Assembly: GCF_001431465.1 (NCBI RefSeq)
Contig: NZ_LDJJ01000051.1
Coordinates: 1 to 64,000, forward strand
From: Stenotrophomonas terrae
Lineage (GTDB): Bacteria; Pseudomonadota; Gammaproteobacteria; Xanthomonadales; Xanthomonadaceae
Length of the DNA: 64,000 nucleotides
Reading direction: 5' to 3'
Part shown: piece by piece, positions 50,442 through 61,144 of the stretch
Position numbering within the stretch: position 1 is the first letter of the stretch
How the letters are laid out: every line of letters begins with the position of its first letter
Notes under the pieces: generated by a model
Databases searched by the model: none
The model's input: the letters and a program-made list of their open reading frames with translations, nothing else
What the model was told of the DNA's origin: nothing
Program-made: the position numbers and the translations under genes

Positions 50442-50669
50442 ATGATCGGTGAAAGCATCCTTCAATTCGAGGATCTGCAGGAACTCTGCAAGCCGGGGGA
50501 AAAGCCCCTGCTTTCAACTGTGGAATCGTGGGCGCGCAAGCATCACATTCGCTACAAGTACGATGCCAAGGGCGGCATCTGGACGACCACCGAGGCCCTC
50601 AACAATGCGCTTGGGCTATCCTCGGCCGCGAATGACACGGGAACCTATAGTACCCACGAGGTATTTTGA
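50442..50669 (+). CDS. DUF4224-like small protein before integrase
   Basis: The 75-residue protein resembles DUF4224 proteins often found before phage integrases, with a helical middle (QELCKPGEKPLLSTVESWAR) and KHHIRYKYDAKGG. It may act in excision. The upstream start at 50409 cannot be excluded. Its end overlaps the integrase start region. Confidence 0.5.
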   Translation: MIGESILQFEDLQELCKPGEKPLLSTVESWARKHHIRYKYDAKGGIWTTTEALNNALGLSSAANDTGTYSTHEVF

Positions 50670-50671
50670 CC

Positions 50672-51937
50672 ATGGCGCGAGGTCGTCCACGGAAGCTGCC
50701 GCCGAATGTACCGCAGCACATAGCGAAGGATTACCACAAGCTCCCGACGAACCTCTATTGGGACCCGAGCGGGAGTGGACGCTGGTATGTGCGCGACAAA
50801 CACCCTGATGGCTTCGGCGTAAAGACCACAGTAGTTGCCGGCCCACACGCACGTCTCTCTGATCTTTTCGCCATCATGGAGCAACGTTCTGGGCGCAACG
50901 CTGCCGGCTCAGTCGGCGCGCTGATTGAAGCCTACGAAGACAGCACTACCTTCAAAGGTCTGGCGTCCATAACCCAGAAAGACTACACGCGTTACGGCAA
51001 GTCACTTGGAGATATCAAAACGAAGTCCGGCGCTGCCTTCACTACGCTCATCGCCGACAAGCTCACTACCGCCATCATTCAAAGGCTTGTTGAATCTATC
51101 GCCAAGGGCAAGCCAGCGAGCAAGCCAGGCGCTGATGATGCAATTCGCGGCATGCCATCCAAGGCCAACCACCTCAAACGCTATCTCAGCCTGCTTTTTG
51201 CGTGGGGCCGGCAGCATGGCCACTGCTTGACCAATCCTGCCGAAGGTGTGGCTGGAGCGAAGGAGCGCAAACAACACAACATGCCGGAACGCGTCGCCAT
51301 GCTCGCCGTGATCAACTTCGCGTACCAGCGAGGCCTGCTGCAGTCGCGCGCGAAGGGCAGTGGCCCTCCATACTTGGCACCGCTCATGACCATTGCCTAT
51401 GCGTGCCGGCTACGTGGCATTGAAGCCCTGACGCTGACGGATGCGAACGAACACGCCGAAGGCATCTTGACCAATCGCCGCAAGGGTAGCCGCGACAACA
51501 TAGTTCGTTGGACACCTGAGCTGAAAGCCGCCTGGACCACAGCCAAGGAACTTCGAGCGAAGATCCTGTCGAGCAAACGCAACAAGGGCAAGCCAGTCCC
51601 GATGAAACCAGAGCTTCGCCCTATCTTCATTGCCGAAGGCGGCGAACAACTCTCAAAAGACGGCCTGGATACCGCATGGCAAAAAATGATCAAAGCCGCG
51701 ATCTTGCAGAAAGTGATCACCGAAGATCAGCGCTTCAGCCTGCACGGCCTCAAACATCGTGGCATCACGGACACAAAGGGCAATCGAGCCGACAAGCAGC
51801 AGAGCAGCGGCCACAAAGACAGCAAGATGCTGGACATCTACGACCACGAAATTCCGGTCGTTGAATCGGCAAAACTGCTCGATTTTTCAGGAGATTTTTC
51901 AGGAGCTGCCAATTCCGAGAAGAAACCCGGCCAGTAA
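50672..51937 (+). CDS. int: Tyrosine recombinase (phage integrase)
   Basis: The 421-residue protein has the catalytic residues R248 (ACRLRG), H358-x-x-x-x-R363 (HGLKHRG), H381 (SSGHKD) and Y390 (DIYDHE). This is the complete R-H-R-H-Y set. It has an AT-hook-like N-terminus (ARGRPRKLPP) and a DNA-binding core. A TTG start six bases upstream is possible. The gene ends 24 bases before attR and the tRNA, the usual position for an integrase that uses that tRNA as attachment site. Confidence 0.95.
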   Translation: MARGRPRKLPPNVPQHIAKDYHKLPTNLYWDPSGSGRWYVRDKHPDGFGVKTTVVAGPHARLSDLFAIMEQRSGRNAAGSVGALIEAYEDSTTFKGLASITQKDYTRYGKSLGDIKTKSGAAFTTLIADKLTTAIIQRLVESIAKGKPASKPGADDAIRGMPSKANHLKRYLSLLFAWGRQHGHCLTNPAEGVAGAKERKQHNMPERVAMLAVINFAYQRGLLQSRAKGSGPPYLAPLMTIAYACRLRGIEALTLTDANEHAEGILTNRRKGSRDNIVRWTPELKAAWTTAKELRAKILSSKRNKGKPVPMKPELRPIFIAEGGEQLSKDGLDTAWQKMIKAAILQKVITEDQRFSLHGLKHRGITDTKGNRADKQQSSGHKDSKMLDIYDHEIPVVESAKLLDFSGDFSGAANSEKKPGQ

Positions 51938-51961
51938 CATCCTGATTTGAAAAGCGAAACA

Positions 51962-52006
51962 TGGTGGGCCCACCAGGATTCGAACCTGGAACCAAAGGAT
52001 TATGAG
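51962..52006. other. attR: right prophage attachment site
   Basis: The 45 bases are identical to attL 13934-13978 and correspond to the 3' part of tRNA-Ile2 from the anticodon loop to CCA. The complete tRNA is therefore kept on this side. Confidence 0.95.
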
Positions 52007-52037
52007 TCCTCTGCTCTAACCGTTGAGCTATAGGCCC
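51962..52037 (-). tRNA. tRNA-Ile2 (CAT anticodon, lysidine type)
   Basis: The 76-nt gene begins GGGCCTATAG and ends with the encoded CCA. The anticodon CAT (52002-52004) lies in ACTCATAATC; the overall sequence resembles E. coli ileX, which is modified to lysidine to read AUA. This CAT tRNA has no initiator features such as three G-C pairs in the anticodon stem, so it is Ile2 and not fMet. It is the prophage integration site. Confidence 0.85.
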
Positions 52038-52126
52038 GTAGCGACGACACAGTGTAGTGGAGCCGGCTGCGTGCGACTACTTCCCTGTGTCTGCTTTTGA
52101 TGTGCGCGTATTGCGCGCTGCACCGC

Positions 52127-52173
52127 TCTTCCGGCATGTCCATTTCCTTGGCCAGCTCCTCTGGCGTGGCCTC
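52127..52173. pseudogene. Short rpoD relic between tRNA and rpoD
   Basis: These 47 bases match rpoD 52698-52744 at 46 positions (46/47). In the minus-strand frame they encode [14 protein letters not shown], part of sigma region 3. The surrounding sequence is not related to rpoD. It looks like a local duplication remnant. Confidence 0.7.
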
Positions 52174-52255
52174 AGGACCGCAGAGACGCCACACCGGCGC
52201 CGCAGCACAGCTGGAGCGCAACACCGCCACGCGCACTCCACCGCCACCCACCCAA

Positions 52256-52285
52256 AGAAAAACCCCGCCTGGGCGGGGTTTCTCC
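52256..52285 (-). terminator. Terminator of rpoD
   Basis: A stem AACCCCGCC / GGCGGGGTT with a two-base loop (52261-52280) lies 43 bases after the rpoD stop on the minus strand, followed by T-rich TTTCTTTGG. It reads as a Rho-independent terminator. Confidence 0.8.
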
Positions 52286-52327
52286 TTGCTGGCGCTTATA
52301 CGCCAGCCGTCAACTGCAAACCAGCGA

Positions 52328-54175
<1,848 letters not shown>

Positions 54176-54268
54176 GTAATGCTCGCGCCACCGGCGATTG
54201 TGAAGATGGGAACCTAGCATTATACCAGCGCAGCATAACGCTTGCCGGGGCGGTGGGTTCACGGCGCG

Positions 54269-54709
54269 TCATGGTCTGAGCAGAAAGGTTACAGGCCCAT
54301 CGTTTATCAGGCTGACAACCATATGGGCGCCAAAGCGGCCGGTTTCCACCCCTGCGGCGTGTTTTTCCGCGCAGATCGCCACCAGTCGGTTGAAAAGCCG
54401 TTCAGCCTCGGCCGGCGGCGCGGCGCTGGTGAAGCTGGGCCGCATGCCTGAACGGGTATCGGCGGCCAGGGTGAACTGGCTGACCAGCAGCAGCCCGCCA
54501 CCGGTATCGCGCAAAGAACGGTTCATCTTGCCGGCATCGTCGGCGAAAACCCGGTAACCGAGCAGTCTGTCCGCCATCCGCGGCAGCATCGCCTCATCAT
54601 CCCCCGGCTCCACCCCGACCAAGGCCAGCAGGCCCGGGCCGATCTGCCCGACCACGGCATCATCGACCGTGACCGAGGCCTGGGTAACACGTTGGATCAG
54701 GCAAAGCAT
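54269..54709 (-). CDS. dtd: D-aminoacyl-tRNA deacylase
   Basis: The 146-residue protein has the DTD pattern: [14 protein letters not shown] at the start, [18 protein letters not shown] in the middle, and [10 protein letters not shown] at the end, including the Gly-Pro motif of the active site. It removes D-amino acids from mischarged tRNAs and also acts on Gly-tRNA-Ala. ATG 54709 has AGGAGCT seven bases upstream. It lies just upstream of rpoD on the same strand. Confidence 0.93.
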   Translation of the reverse strand: MLCLIQRVTQASVTVDDAVVGQIGPGLLALVGVEPGDDEAMLPRMADRLLGYRVFADDAGKMNRSLRDTGGGLLLVSQFTLAADTRSGMRPSFTSAAPPAEAERLFNRLVAICAEKHAAGVETGRFGAHMVVSLINDGPVTFLLRP

Positions 54710-54772
54710 TGGCAGCTCCTGCAAGCGGGCCGGGCACCATAGCACCGGGCGCCAGCGGCTAAACTTGGGGGA

Positions 54773-55693
54773 ATGAAACCGCAATCCGTCGCCAAGCTCT
54801 ATTACCGCCTCGCCTGTGCCCTGACCCACCTGCCCTGGTCCTGGCAGCGGACCCTGGCCGACACGGTGGCCTGGCTGTGGCGCAGCATCAACGCCCGCGA
54901 AAGCCGGGTGACCCGCCGCAACCTGGAGCTGGCCTACCCGGAACTGGATGCGGCGCAGCGCGCGCGCCTGCACCGCGAGGTACTGCGCACCACCGCCCGC
55001 CAGGCACTGGAAACCCTGTACCTGTGGACCCACGACCCGGCCCAAAACCTGTCCCGGCACCTGCGCGAACGCCACGGCCAGGAGCTCTACGACGCCGCAC
55101 TGGCCTCCGGCAAGGGCGTGATCATCATTGCCCCGCATTACGGCAACTGGGAGTTGCTGAACCAGTGGCTGGCCTCACGCGGACCGATCGCAATTGTCTA
55201 CGCGCCGCCGGAAAACCCGGTCGGCGATGAGTTCCTGCAGCTGTGCCGCGGCGGCGACAACGTGCGCCAGGTGCGTGCCGAAGGCCCGGCGGTACGGCAG
55301 CTGTTCAAGGTACTCAAGGACGGCGGCGCCACCGGCATCCTGCCCGACCAGCAGCCCAAGAATGGCGACGGCGTGTTCGTTCCGTTTTTCGGCATCCAGG
55401 CGCTGACCATGACCCTGGTCAACCGCCTGGCCGAACGTACCGGCGCCACCCTGCTGTATGGCTGGTGCGAGCGCACCGGGCCCAATCTCGACTTCGCCCT
55501 GCATATCGAACCGGCCGAAGCGCAGATCGCCGACCCGGACCTGCAGCTGGCTGCCGCCACCCTCAGCGCCGGCATCGAGCGCATCGCCCGCCGCGACCCG
55601 GCCCAATACCAGTGGACCTACAAGCGCTACACACTGCGGCCACCGGGCAGTGGCGAGCACGACCCTTACGCCACCGCCCGTCACCCGCATTGA
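54773..55693 (+). CDS. Lipid A acyltransferase (LpxL/HtrB family)
   Basis: The 306-residue protein has a membrane-associated N-terminus and the H-x4-E catalytic motif HYGNWE (about 122). Downstream it has [20 protein letters not shown], typical of LpxL/LpxM. The enzyme transfers a secondary acyl chain to lipid A at the inner membrane. It is divergent from dtd, 63 bases away, and leads into ribA. The exact acyl donor and position (LpxL or LpxM) are not decided. Confidence 0.88.
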   Translation: MKPQSVAKLYYRLACALTHLPWSWQRTLADTVAWLWRSINARESRVTRRNLELAYPELDAAQRARLHREVLRTTARQALETLYLWTHDPAQNLSRHLRERHGQELYDAALASGKGVIIIAPHYGNWELLNQWLASRGPIAIVYAPPENPVGDEFLQLCRGGDNVRQVRAEGPAVRQLFKVLKDGGATGILPDQQPKNGDGVFVPFFGIQALTMTLVNRLAERTGATLLYGWCERTGPNLDFALHIEPAEAQIADPDLQLAAATLSAGIERIARRDPAQYQWTYKRYTLRPPGSGEHDPYATARHPH

Positions 55694-55767
55694 ACCTGCT
55701 CCTGCAACACTGCATCACCCGTGCTGCCTGATTGATTCGACAGCCAACGGCCCCCATAAGGTTTCAA

Positions 55768-56889
55768 ATGAACAGCCCTGCCCCCGCCCGCCCGTCCTAC
55801 TTCGGCCAGACCGCCGCCATCCGTTGTGAGCGCGCCGCCGCCGAACTCCGCGCCGGGCGCCCGGTGGTGATCAGTGATGGTCAACAACGGCTGGCCAGCA
55901 TCGCCCTGGACAGCAGCTCGCCCGAAGGCTACGCCGCCTTTGCCGAAGCCGCGCAAGGCCGCCATTACCTGTTCCTGAGCGCAGCGCGCGCGCAGACCCT
56001 GGGCATCAGCGCCGCCGACGGCATCCATGTGCCGCTGGCCGGCCGCGATTTTGCCGAGCTGCCGGCATTGGCCTATCTGCGCGATGCCGTCGCCCCGGCC
56101 GATGCCGTGGCCAACGGCAACGCATTGGACGCAGCAACGGTGGAGGTAGCGCGGCTGGGCCTGTTGTTGCCGGCCATGGTGTCGGTAGAACTGGGCGCGG
56201 CAGCCAGCGCATTCGATGACTGCCTGCAACTGGACACCACCGCCCTGCAGGAGGGCGCCGGCCAGGCAGGCCAGGATTACGAACTGGTCACCCGCTCGCC
56301 GGTGCCACTGCGCGATGTCGGCATGAGCGAGTTCGCGGTGTTCCGTGGCGGCGTGGCCCAGCGCGACCAGGTCGCGGTGATTGTCGGCAGCCCCGACATG
56401 GGCGGCATCGTGCCGGTGCGCGTGCATTCGTCCTGCCTCACCGGCGACCTGTTCGGCTCGCTCAAGTGCGACTGTGGCGACCAGCTGCGGCGCGGCCTGC
56501 GCACGCTGAAAGAACTGGGCGGCGGCATCCTGTTGTACCTGGACCAGGAAGGCCGCGGCACCGGCATTGCCGCCAAGATGCGCGCCTACGGTTACCAGCA
56601 CGAAGGCCTGGACACCATCGATGCCGATGCCCAGCTCGGCTTTGGCGCCGACGAGCGCCGTTACGGCAGCGCGGTGGCGATGCTGCGCGCCTTGGGCGTG
56701 CAGCGCATCCAGCTGTTGACCAATAATCCCACCAAGGTGCAGCGCCTGCGCAATGCCGGCATCGAAGTGGTGGGCTGCGTGCCGATCACCGGCGAGATCA
56801 CCCATGAGAACGAGCAGTACCTGCGCACCAAGGCTGCACGTGCCGGCCATCATCTGGATGTGGATGCACTGATCATGGCGGCGCAGTAA
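55768..56889 (+). CDS. ribA: GTP cyclohydrolase II with degenerate RibB-like N-terminus
   Basis: The 373-residue protein has a C-terminal GTP cyclohydrolase II domain (from about 180). The zinc cysteines are in SSCLTGDLFGSLKCDCGDQL, followed by YLDQEGRGTGI and TNNPTKVQRLRNAGI. It opens GTP in the first riboflavin step. The N-terminal 170 residues resemble a 3,4-DHBP synthase (RibB) domain but the acidic catalytic DD-x-REN-x-E-G-D pattern is replaced by SDGQQRLAS. The start ATG 55768 (MNSPAPARP) fits domain layout; the frame opens at 55732. Confidence 0.9.
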   Translation: MNSPAPARPSYFGQTAAIRCERAAAELRAGRPVVISDGQQRLASIALDSSSPEGYAAFAEAAQGRHYLFLSAARAQTLGISAADGIHVPLAGRDFAELPALAYLRDAVAPADAVANGNALDAATVEVARLGLLLPAMVSVELGAAASAFDDCLQLDTTALQEGAGQAGQDYELVTRSPVPLRDVGMSEFAVFRGGVAQRDQVAVIVGSPDMGGIVPVRVHSSCLTGDLFGSLKCDCGDQLRRGLRTLKELGGGILLYLDQEGRGTGIAAKMRAYGYQHEGLDTIDADAQLGFGADERRYGSAVAMLRALGVQRIQLLTNNPTKVQRLRNAGIEVVGCVPITGEITHENEQYLRTKAARAGHHLDVDALIMAAQ

Positions 56890-56903
56890 CGGCCCTGCCT
56901 CTT

Positions 56904-57034
56904 GTAGGAGCGGCGTAAGCCGCGAAGCCGATGACGTAGCGGGCCTACGAAAAGCCTGCACTCTGGATTTCGAGATGGGCCACCATTGCCGGCGCCGGGT
57001 GCTGCAGTGGCTTCGCGGCTTACGCCGCTCCCAC
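56904..57034. repeat. REP doublet 4 (GTAG-type)
   Basis: GTAGGAGCGGCGTAAGCCGC at 56904 is paired with an inverted copy ending at 57034, separated by about 80 bases. It lies between ribA and the PH-domain genes. Confidence 0.85.
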
Positions 57035-57091
57035 AACAGCCATCGCTGCCCCAACTACCGTTGTACGGCCCTGCCGTTATATCGTCTGTGC

Positions 57092-57601
57092 ATGACTGAA
57101 CCCCTTGCCTTCGATACACCCGCGCTGGACGACAAGCAATGGCAGGCCCTGCCACCACGTGGCGCGCTGTTTGCCGCCGCCGGTACGGCACTGAGCATGG
57201 CGCTATTGTTCGGCGTGGTCTGCCTGGTGCCGATGCTGGCCAACGATCTATCCCACCTGTTTCTCGTCCCGCTGGCGGCCGCCGCGGTTGGCGCCCTGCT
57301 CGGTGCATGGTTCGGCTGGCGTCGGCATCGGCTCACCTTCTGGCGGCTGGACAAGCAATCGCTGGGCGTGCGCCGCGGCCATATGTGGCAGAGCGAAAGC
57401 CATGTGCCGGTATCGCGCGTCCAACACCTGGACCTGCGCCGCGGCCCGCTGGAGCGCATGGCCGGGCTGGCCACGCTGATCGTGCATACCGCCGGCACCC
57501 GCATGAACACTGTGGCGGTGGCCGGGCTGGCGCAGGCCGACGCCGAACGCCTGCGTGACCGCCTGGCGCACCAGCTCGACCACGACGACGACGCGCTGTG
57601 A
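57092..57601 (+). CDS. Membrane protein with bacterial PH domain, YdbS-like
   Basis: The 169-residue protein has two transmembrane helices (about 25-50 and 60-82). A bPH2-type domain follows with SLGVRRGHMWQSESHVPVSRVQHLDLRRGPLER, a typical YdbS start. It overlaps its partner gene by four bases (GTGA). Such pairs (YdbS/YdbT) are common and were linked to envelope stress or lipid binding, but function is unknown. Confidence 0.8.
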   Translation: MTEPLAFDTPALDDKQWQALPPRGALFAAAGTALSMALLFGVVCLVPMLANDLSHLFLVPLAAAAVGALLGAWFGWRRHRLTFWRLDKQSLGVRRGHMWQSESHVPVSRVQHLDLRRGPLERMAGLATLIVHTAGTRMNTVAVAGLAQADAERLRDRLAHQLDHDDDAL

Positions 57602-59109
57602 GCGAGCTGCCACCGCCGCTGCCCAACGAAGAGCAACGCCTGCATCCGTGGTCGTGGCTGTTCGCCCTGCAGCAGCAGGTGCAGCAGTTCCTGCTGCCCT
57701 TGCTGGCCCTGCTGGTATTCGGCAGCCGCCGCGATGACGACCTGCCCTACCACCACTGGATCAGCGGCGCGATCGTGCTGGCACTGGTGGCCACGGCGGT
57801 ACTGCAATACCTGAGTTATCGCTACCGCATCGGCAGCGACGCCCTGAGCATCCGCAGCGGCATCTTTGAACGCACCCGTCGCGAGATCCCGTTTGCGCGC
57901 ATCCACAACGTGGTGGTGCACCAGAACCTGCTGCACCGGATGTTCGGCGTGGCCGAGCTGCGGCTGGAATCGGCCGGCGGCGACAAGCCCGAGGCGGAGA
58001 TGCGCGTGCTCAAGCTGGCGCAGGCGCTGGAGCTGGAGCGGCTGATCCGCCAACGCGGCAGCGAACCCGCTGCAACCACGCAGACCGACGTCAGCAACGA
58101 TGGCGTGCTGCTCAGCCTGCCCTTGTCCGAACTGGTGCGGCAAGGCCTGATTTCCAACCGGGCGATGGTGGTGCTGGTGGCGGCGATCGGCGCGGCGTAT
58201 CAGTTGTTTCCGCGTCGGGCCACCTCAGATTTCATCGAGGAACAGGGCCGGCATGCCTTCGGCTACGCCAGCCAGTTGCAGCTGGGCACGCTGACAATGG
58301 TCGCCAGCGCCCTGTTGCTGCTGGCGTTCGCGCTGGTCTTGATGCGGCTGCTGTCGATTGGCCTGGCCATCGTGCAGTACTACGGCTTCCGCCTGAGCGA
58401 GGCCGACCGCCGCCTGACCGTCGAGCGCGGCCTGTTCACCCGTGTGCGCAGCAGCGTTGCCCAGCGCCGCATCCAGGCCTGGACCCTGCGCGAAGGCGCG
58501 CTGCATCGCCTGTTCAAACGCCGCCAGCTTCGCGTGGACATCGCCAGTGGCGGCCAGCAGCAGGAGCAGGACGGGCGCGCACTGAAGGAACTGGCGCCAC
58601 TGGCACCACCGGACACCTGCGACGGCCTGCTGCAGCATCTGCTGCCGCAACTGCAATGGCCGCCAACGCAATGGCAGCCGGTCAGCACCCGCGGCTGGTG
58701 GCGTCTATGCCTGCCCGCGCTGCTGTTGATGGGCAGCCTGTCGACATTACTGGTCTACGAGACCGGCCAGGTCTGGGCGCTGCTGCCCCTGCTATGGCTG
58801 CCTTGGTCGGCACTGAAGGCGCGCCGCCAGGTGAGCCGGATCGGCTACAACATCGATGCGCAGCGTGTCGCCATCCGCGGCGGCTGGTGGAACCGCTGGT
58901 GGCGCGTGGCCGAGCTGGACAAGCTGCAGGCCTTGCGGCTGGATCGTTCGCCGCTGGACCGGCATTTCGGCACCGCGACGTTGACCTTGGATACCGCGGG
59001 TGCGGCCGGCGCGCCGGCCTTGCAGCTGCGGTTCCTGGAGGAAGCACAGGCGCGTGCTTTGATGGCGCAGCTTGAGCGGGAGATGGTGCGGCGCAAGCTG
59101 CGTTGGTGA
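57598..59109 (+). CDS. Membrane protein with repeated bacterial PH domains, YdbT-like
   Basis: The 503-residue protein starts at GTG 57598, overlapping the YdbS-like stop. It has three repeats of paired transmembrane helices plus bPH2 domains (about 80-165, 265-330 and 405-500). Each domain includes IRSGIFERTRREIPFARIHN-like sequence. It is the usual larger partner of the YdbS-like protein. Confidence 0.8.
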   Translation: MSELPPPLPNEEQRLHPWSWLFALQQQVQQFLLPLLALLVFGSRRDDDLPYHHWISGAIVLALVATAVLQYLSYRYRIGSDALSIRSGIFERTRREIPFARIHNVVVHQNLLHRMFGVAELRLESAGGDKPEAEMRVLKLAQALELERLIRQRGSEPAATTQTDVSNDGVLLSLPLSELVRQGLISNRAMVVLVAAIGAAYQLFPRRATSDFIEEQGRHAFGYASQLQLGTLTMVASALLLLAFALVLMRLLSIGLAIVQYYGFRLSEADRRLTVERGLFTRVRSSVAQRRIQAWTLREGALHRLFKRRQLRVDIASGGQQQEQDGRALKELAPLAPPDTCDGLLQHLLPQLQWPPTQWQPVSTRGWWRLCLPALLLMGSLSTLLVYETGQVWALLPLLWLPWSALKARRQVSRIGYNIDAQRVAIRGGWWNRWWRVAELDKLQALRLDRSPLDRHFGTATLTLDTAGAAGAPALQLRFLEEAQARALMAQLEREMVRRKLRW

Positions 59110-59120
59110 GGGTGTAGAGC

Positions 59121-59168
59121 CCCCTCTCCCCTTGCGGGAGAGGGGGCCCCAAAGGGGCAGGAGAGGGG
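59121..59168. repeat. GC-rich inverted repeat, possible bidirectional terminator
   Basis: CCCCTCTCCCC-TTGC-GGGAGAGGGG forms a strong hairpin, followed by a second GGGG-rich copy. It lies between two convergent genes and may stop transcription in both directions. It belongs to the same general type as the repeats at 1-126 and 7629-7717. Confidence 0.55.
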
Positions 59169-59183
59169 GAAAAGCGCGTTACC

Positions 59184-60215
59184 TCAGACCCGCGCCGGCC
59201 CCCAATAGCCAATGCGCTTGCGCAGCTTGATCTTGCGCCACCAGTTGCGCGGCTTGGGCTTGCGGTTGCGCCCGCCCTTGGCGATGAAATCATCAATGGC
59301 CTGCAGGATGCGCTCGCTGGACTGGCCATCGCGGTAGGGATGCAGCTGGTCGGCAAACTGGCGCACCGCCGCCATCAGCTCCGGCGGCCGCGACAAGGCG
59401 GTGCGGATCGCGCCTTCAAACTGCGCCGGGTCATCGATGTCGATCAGCTGCGGGCCCGGCCGACGGTTCTTGAAGGTGACCACCGGCTTGTAGGTCAGCA
59501 GGAATTCGTTGAGCGCCGAGGAGGTGTCCGAGCACATCATGTCCACCTGCGGGAACAGGTCCAGGATGTTGTCGTCATCAGCAAAACGCAGGTACGGGCC
59601 TTCCAGCGCGCGGTACTTGGCAGCGATTTCCGGGTCCATCTTCGGGTGGAAGGTGACGATCCAACGCCATTCGCCGGTCTGCGACAGCCGCTTGATCTCG
59701 TCGTAAAGGATGCCGGCGGCACTCCAGGATGGCGAGAAGGTGGAGTGGTACAGGATCACCGGCGGCTCGCGCACCGGATCGGGCTGGTCCTTGAGCTGGC
59801 TCATGAACGGGTCGATCTTCGGGAAGCCGGTCTCCACCACCGAGAAATGTCCGGTCTTTTGTGCCAGTTCCGAGAACGCGGCGGTATCGCGCGGGCCGGT
59901 GGTGCAGTACAGGTCAAAGAAGCCGCGGATATAGATATGCCGCGGCTTGCCCGCGTCGAAACCGTGGAAGGTCTCGACCTTCACCCCGGGGAAGAAGTGC
60001 GGCACTGCGTTGGAGGAGGTGATCACCGCGCAGGGGTTCCAGGCGCGCACCTGGGCAACCGTGAGCAGGGTTTCATCGGCGGTCAGATCTTCTGCGCCGG
60101 GGCCGTCGAAAAACCATGCCGCCTCATCGCCACGTGCGCGTATCGCCGCCTGCAGCGGGCGGAGGATGGCCAGGGCATAACGCTCGGACCCGTACAGCAG
60201 ATAGTGGCGTGGCAC
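59184..60215 (-). CDS. CDP-glycerol glycerophosphotransferase-like protein
   Basis: The 343-residue protein has a two-domain GT-B-like layout. The C-terminal half has YHSTFSPSWSAAGILYDEIK, TFHPKMDPE and CSDTSSALNEFLLTYKPVVTF, all recurring in the CDP-glycerol glycerophosphotransferase family (PF04464). It probably transfers a sugar or polyol phosphate in envelope glycan assembly. It is divergent from the GT2 gene next to it. Confidence 0.72.
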   Translation of the reverse strand: MPRHYLLYGSERYALAILRPLQAAIRARGDEAAWFFDGPGAEDLTADETLLTVAQVRAWNPCAVITSSNAVPHFFPGVKVETFHGFDAGKPRHIYIRGFFDLYCTTGPRDTAAFSELAQKTGHFSVVETGFPKIDPFMSQLKDQPDPVREPPVILYHSTFSPSWSAAGILYDEIKRLSQTGEWRWIVTFHPKMDPEIAAKYRALEGPYLRFADDDNILDLFPQVDMMCSDTSSALNEFLLTYKPVVTFKNRRPGPQLIDIDDPAQFEGAIRTALSRPPELMAAVRQFADQLHPYRDGQSSERILQAIDDFIAKGGRNRKPKPRNWWRKIKLRKRIGYWGPARV

Positions 60216-60316
60216 GGAGGGGAACTCCTGAATATCCCGGATATTGCGCGATTATCGCATCGCCAGTGGGAGCCGTCGCTGCTAGGCTTTGGCCCATCCC
60301 CCGTGCCAGATACCGC

Positions 60317-61144
60317 ATGCCCAGCCCAAGCACCACCCCGCCCACCCAGCGCCCACGCCTGTCGGCCTGCATCATCGCCTTCAATGAAGCCGACCGCATT
60401 GGTGACTGCCTGGCCTCGCTGGCGTTCTGTGACGAGATCGTGGTGGTGGATTCGTTCTCCAGCGACGCCACCGTCGCCGTCGCCGAGGCGGCCGGTGCAC
60501 GCGTGCTGCAGCGGGCCTTTGATGGTTTCCGCAGCCAGAAGGCGTTCTGCGTTGAACAGGCCAGCCACGACTGGGTGCTTTGCCTGGATGCCGACGAGCG
60601 GGTCAATCCGGCGCTGCGTGCCGCGATCGAATCCGAACGCGACGCCGGCTTTCCGCGCGCCGTCGGTTACCGGTTCGCGCGCTGCTCGGAATACTTCGGC
60701 CGTTTCCTGCGCCACGGCACGGCCTACCCCGACCGTGTACTGCGCCTGTTCGACCGCCGCCACGGCGGCTGGCGCGGCGATCGCGAGATCCACGAGGCGG
60801 TGTCGCTGGACGGCCCGGCCGCCCTGCTCAAGGGCGACCTGCTGCACCACCCCTACCGCAGCTTCCTGCAACTGCTGGACAAGAAGCAGAAATACGCGCG
60901 GATGATGGCCGAACACGAGTTCGGCAAGGGCAAGCGTGCCAGCCTGGGCAAGCTGATCATCGCCCCGAGCTGGCGTTTCATCCGCAGCTACGTGGTCAAG
61001 CGCGGCTTTCTGGATGGCTGGCCGGGGCTGATCGAAGCCTTCGTCAGCGCCAACTACGTGCGGCAGAAAACCATCATGCTCTGGCTGCTGCAGAACGGAC
61101 AGCCACTGGTGACGCCGTCCGCCGAGAACAGCCAGGGCAAGTAA
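60317..61144 (+). CDS. GT2 glycosyltransferase (WaaE/KdtX-like)
   Basis: The 275-residue protein has a GT-A fold start (LSACIIAFNEADRIGDCL), the D-x-D-like CLDADERV, and RLFDRRHGGWRGDREIHEAV. This order fits the WaaE/KdtX-type LPS core glucosyltransferases. The start ATG 60317 is chosen because the frame upstream (to 60116) is not glycosyltransferase-like. It lies in an LPS-type cluster. Confidence 0.82.
   Translation: MPSPSTTPPTQRPRLSACIIAFNEADRIGDCLASLAFCDEIVVVDSFSSDATVAVAEAAGARVLQRAFDGFRSQKAFCVEQASHDWVLCLDADERVNPALRAAIESERDAGFPRAVGYRFARCSEYFGRFLRHGTAYPDRVLRLFDRRHGGWRGDREIHEAVSLDGPAALLKGDLLHHPYRSFLQLLDKKQKYARMMAEHEFGKGKRASLGKLIIAPSWRFIRSYVVKRGFLDGWPGLIEAFVSANYVRQKTIMLWLLQNGQPLVTPSAENSQGK

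Larger units (their letters stand above)
13934..52006. mobile_element. Lambda-like siphovirus prophage, 38 kb, in tRNA-Ile2
   Basis: The 45-bp direct repeats, the integrase ending 24 bp from attR, and a full set of packaging, head, lysis, tail, replication and early genes define an apparently intact prophage. One repeat-to-repeat unit is 38,028 bp. Head genes follow the lambda order W-B-C/Nu3-D-E and tail genes V-G/GT-H, ending with a J-like protein. All late genes read leftward. The lysis genes lie between the capsid and head-tail joining genes. An accessory block of about 8 kb lies between attL and the tail fibres. No broken structural gene was seen, so it could be inducible. Confidence 0.93.

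Noticed and set aside
13934..52006. CRISPR array or transposase within the prophage
   Set aside because: No regularly spaced repeats or transposase motifs were seen; the repeated palindromes at 41969-43464 are too irregular in spacing for CRISPR.
52000..52251. 83-residue minus-strand frame containing [14 protein letters not shown]
   Set aside because: It overlaps the tRNA and only a 47-base part matches rpoD; treated as a relic and not a gene.
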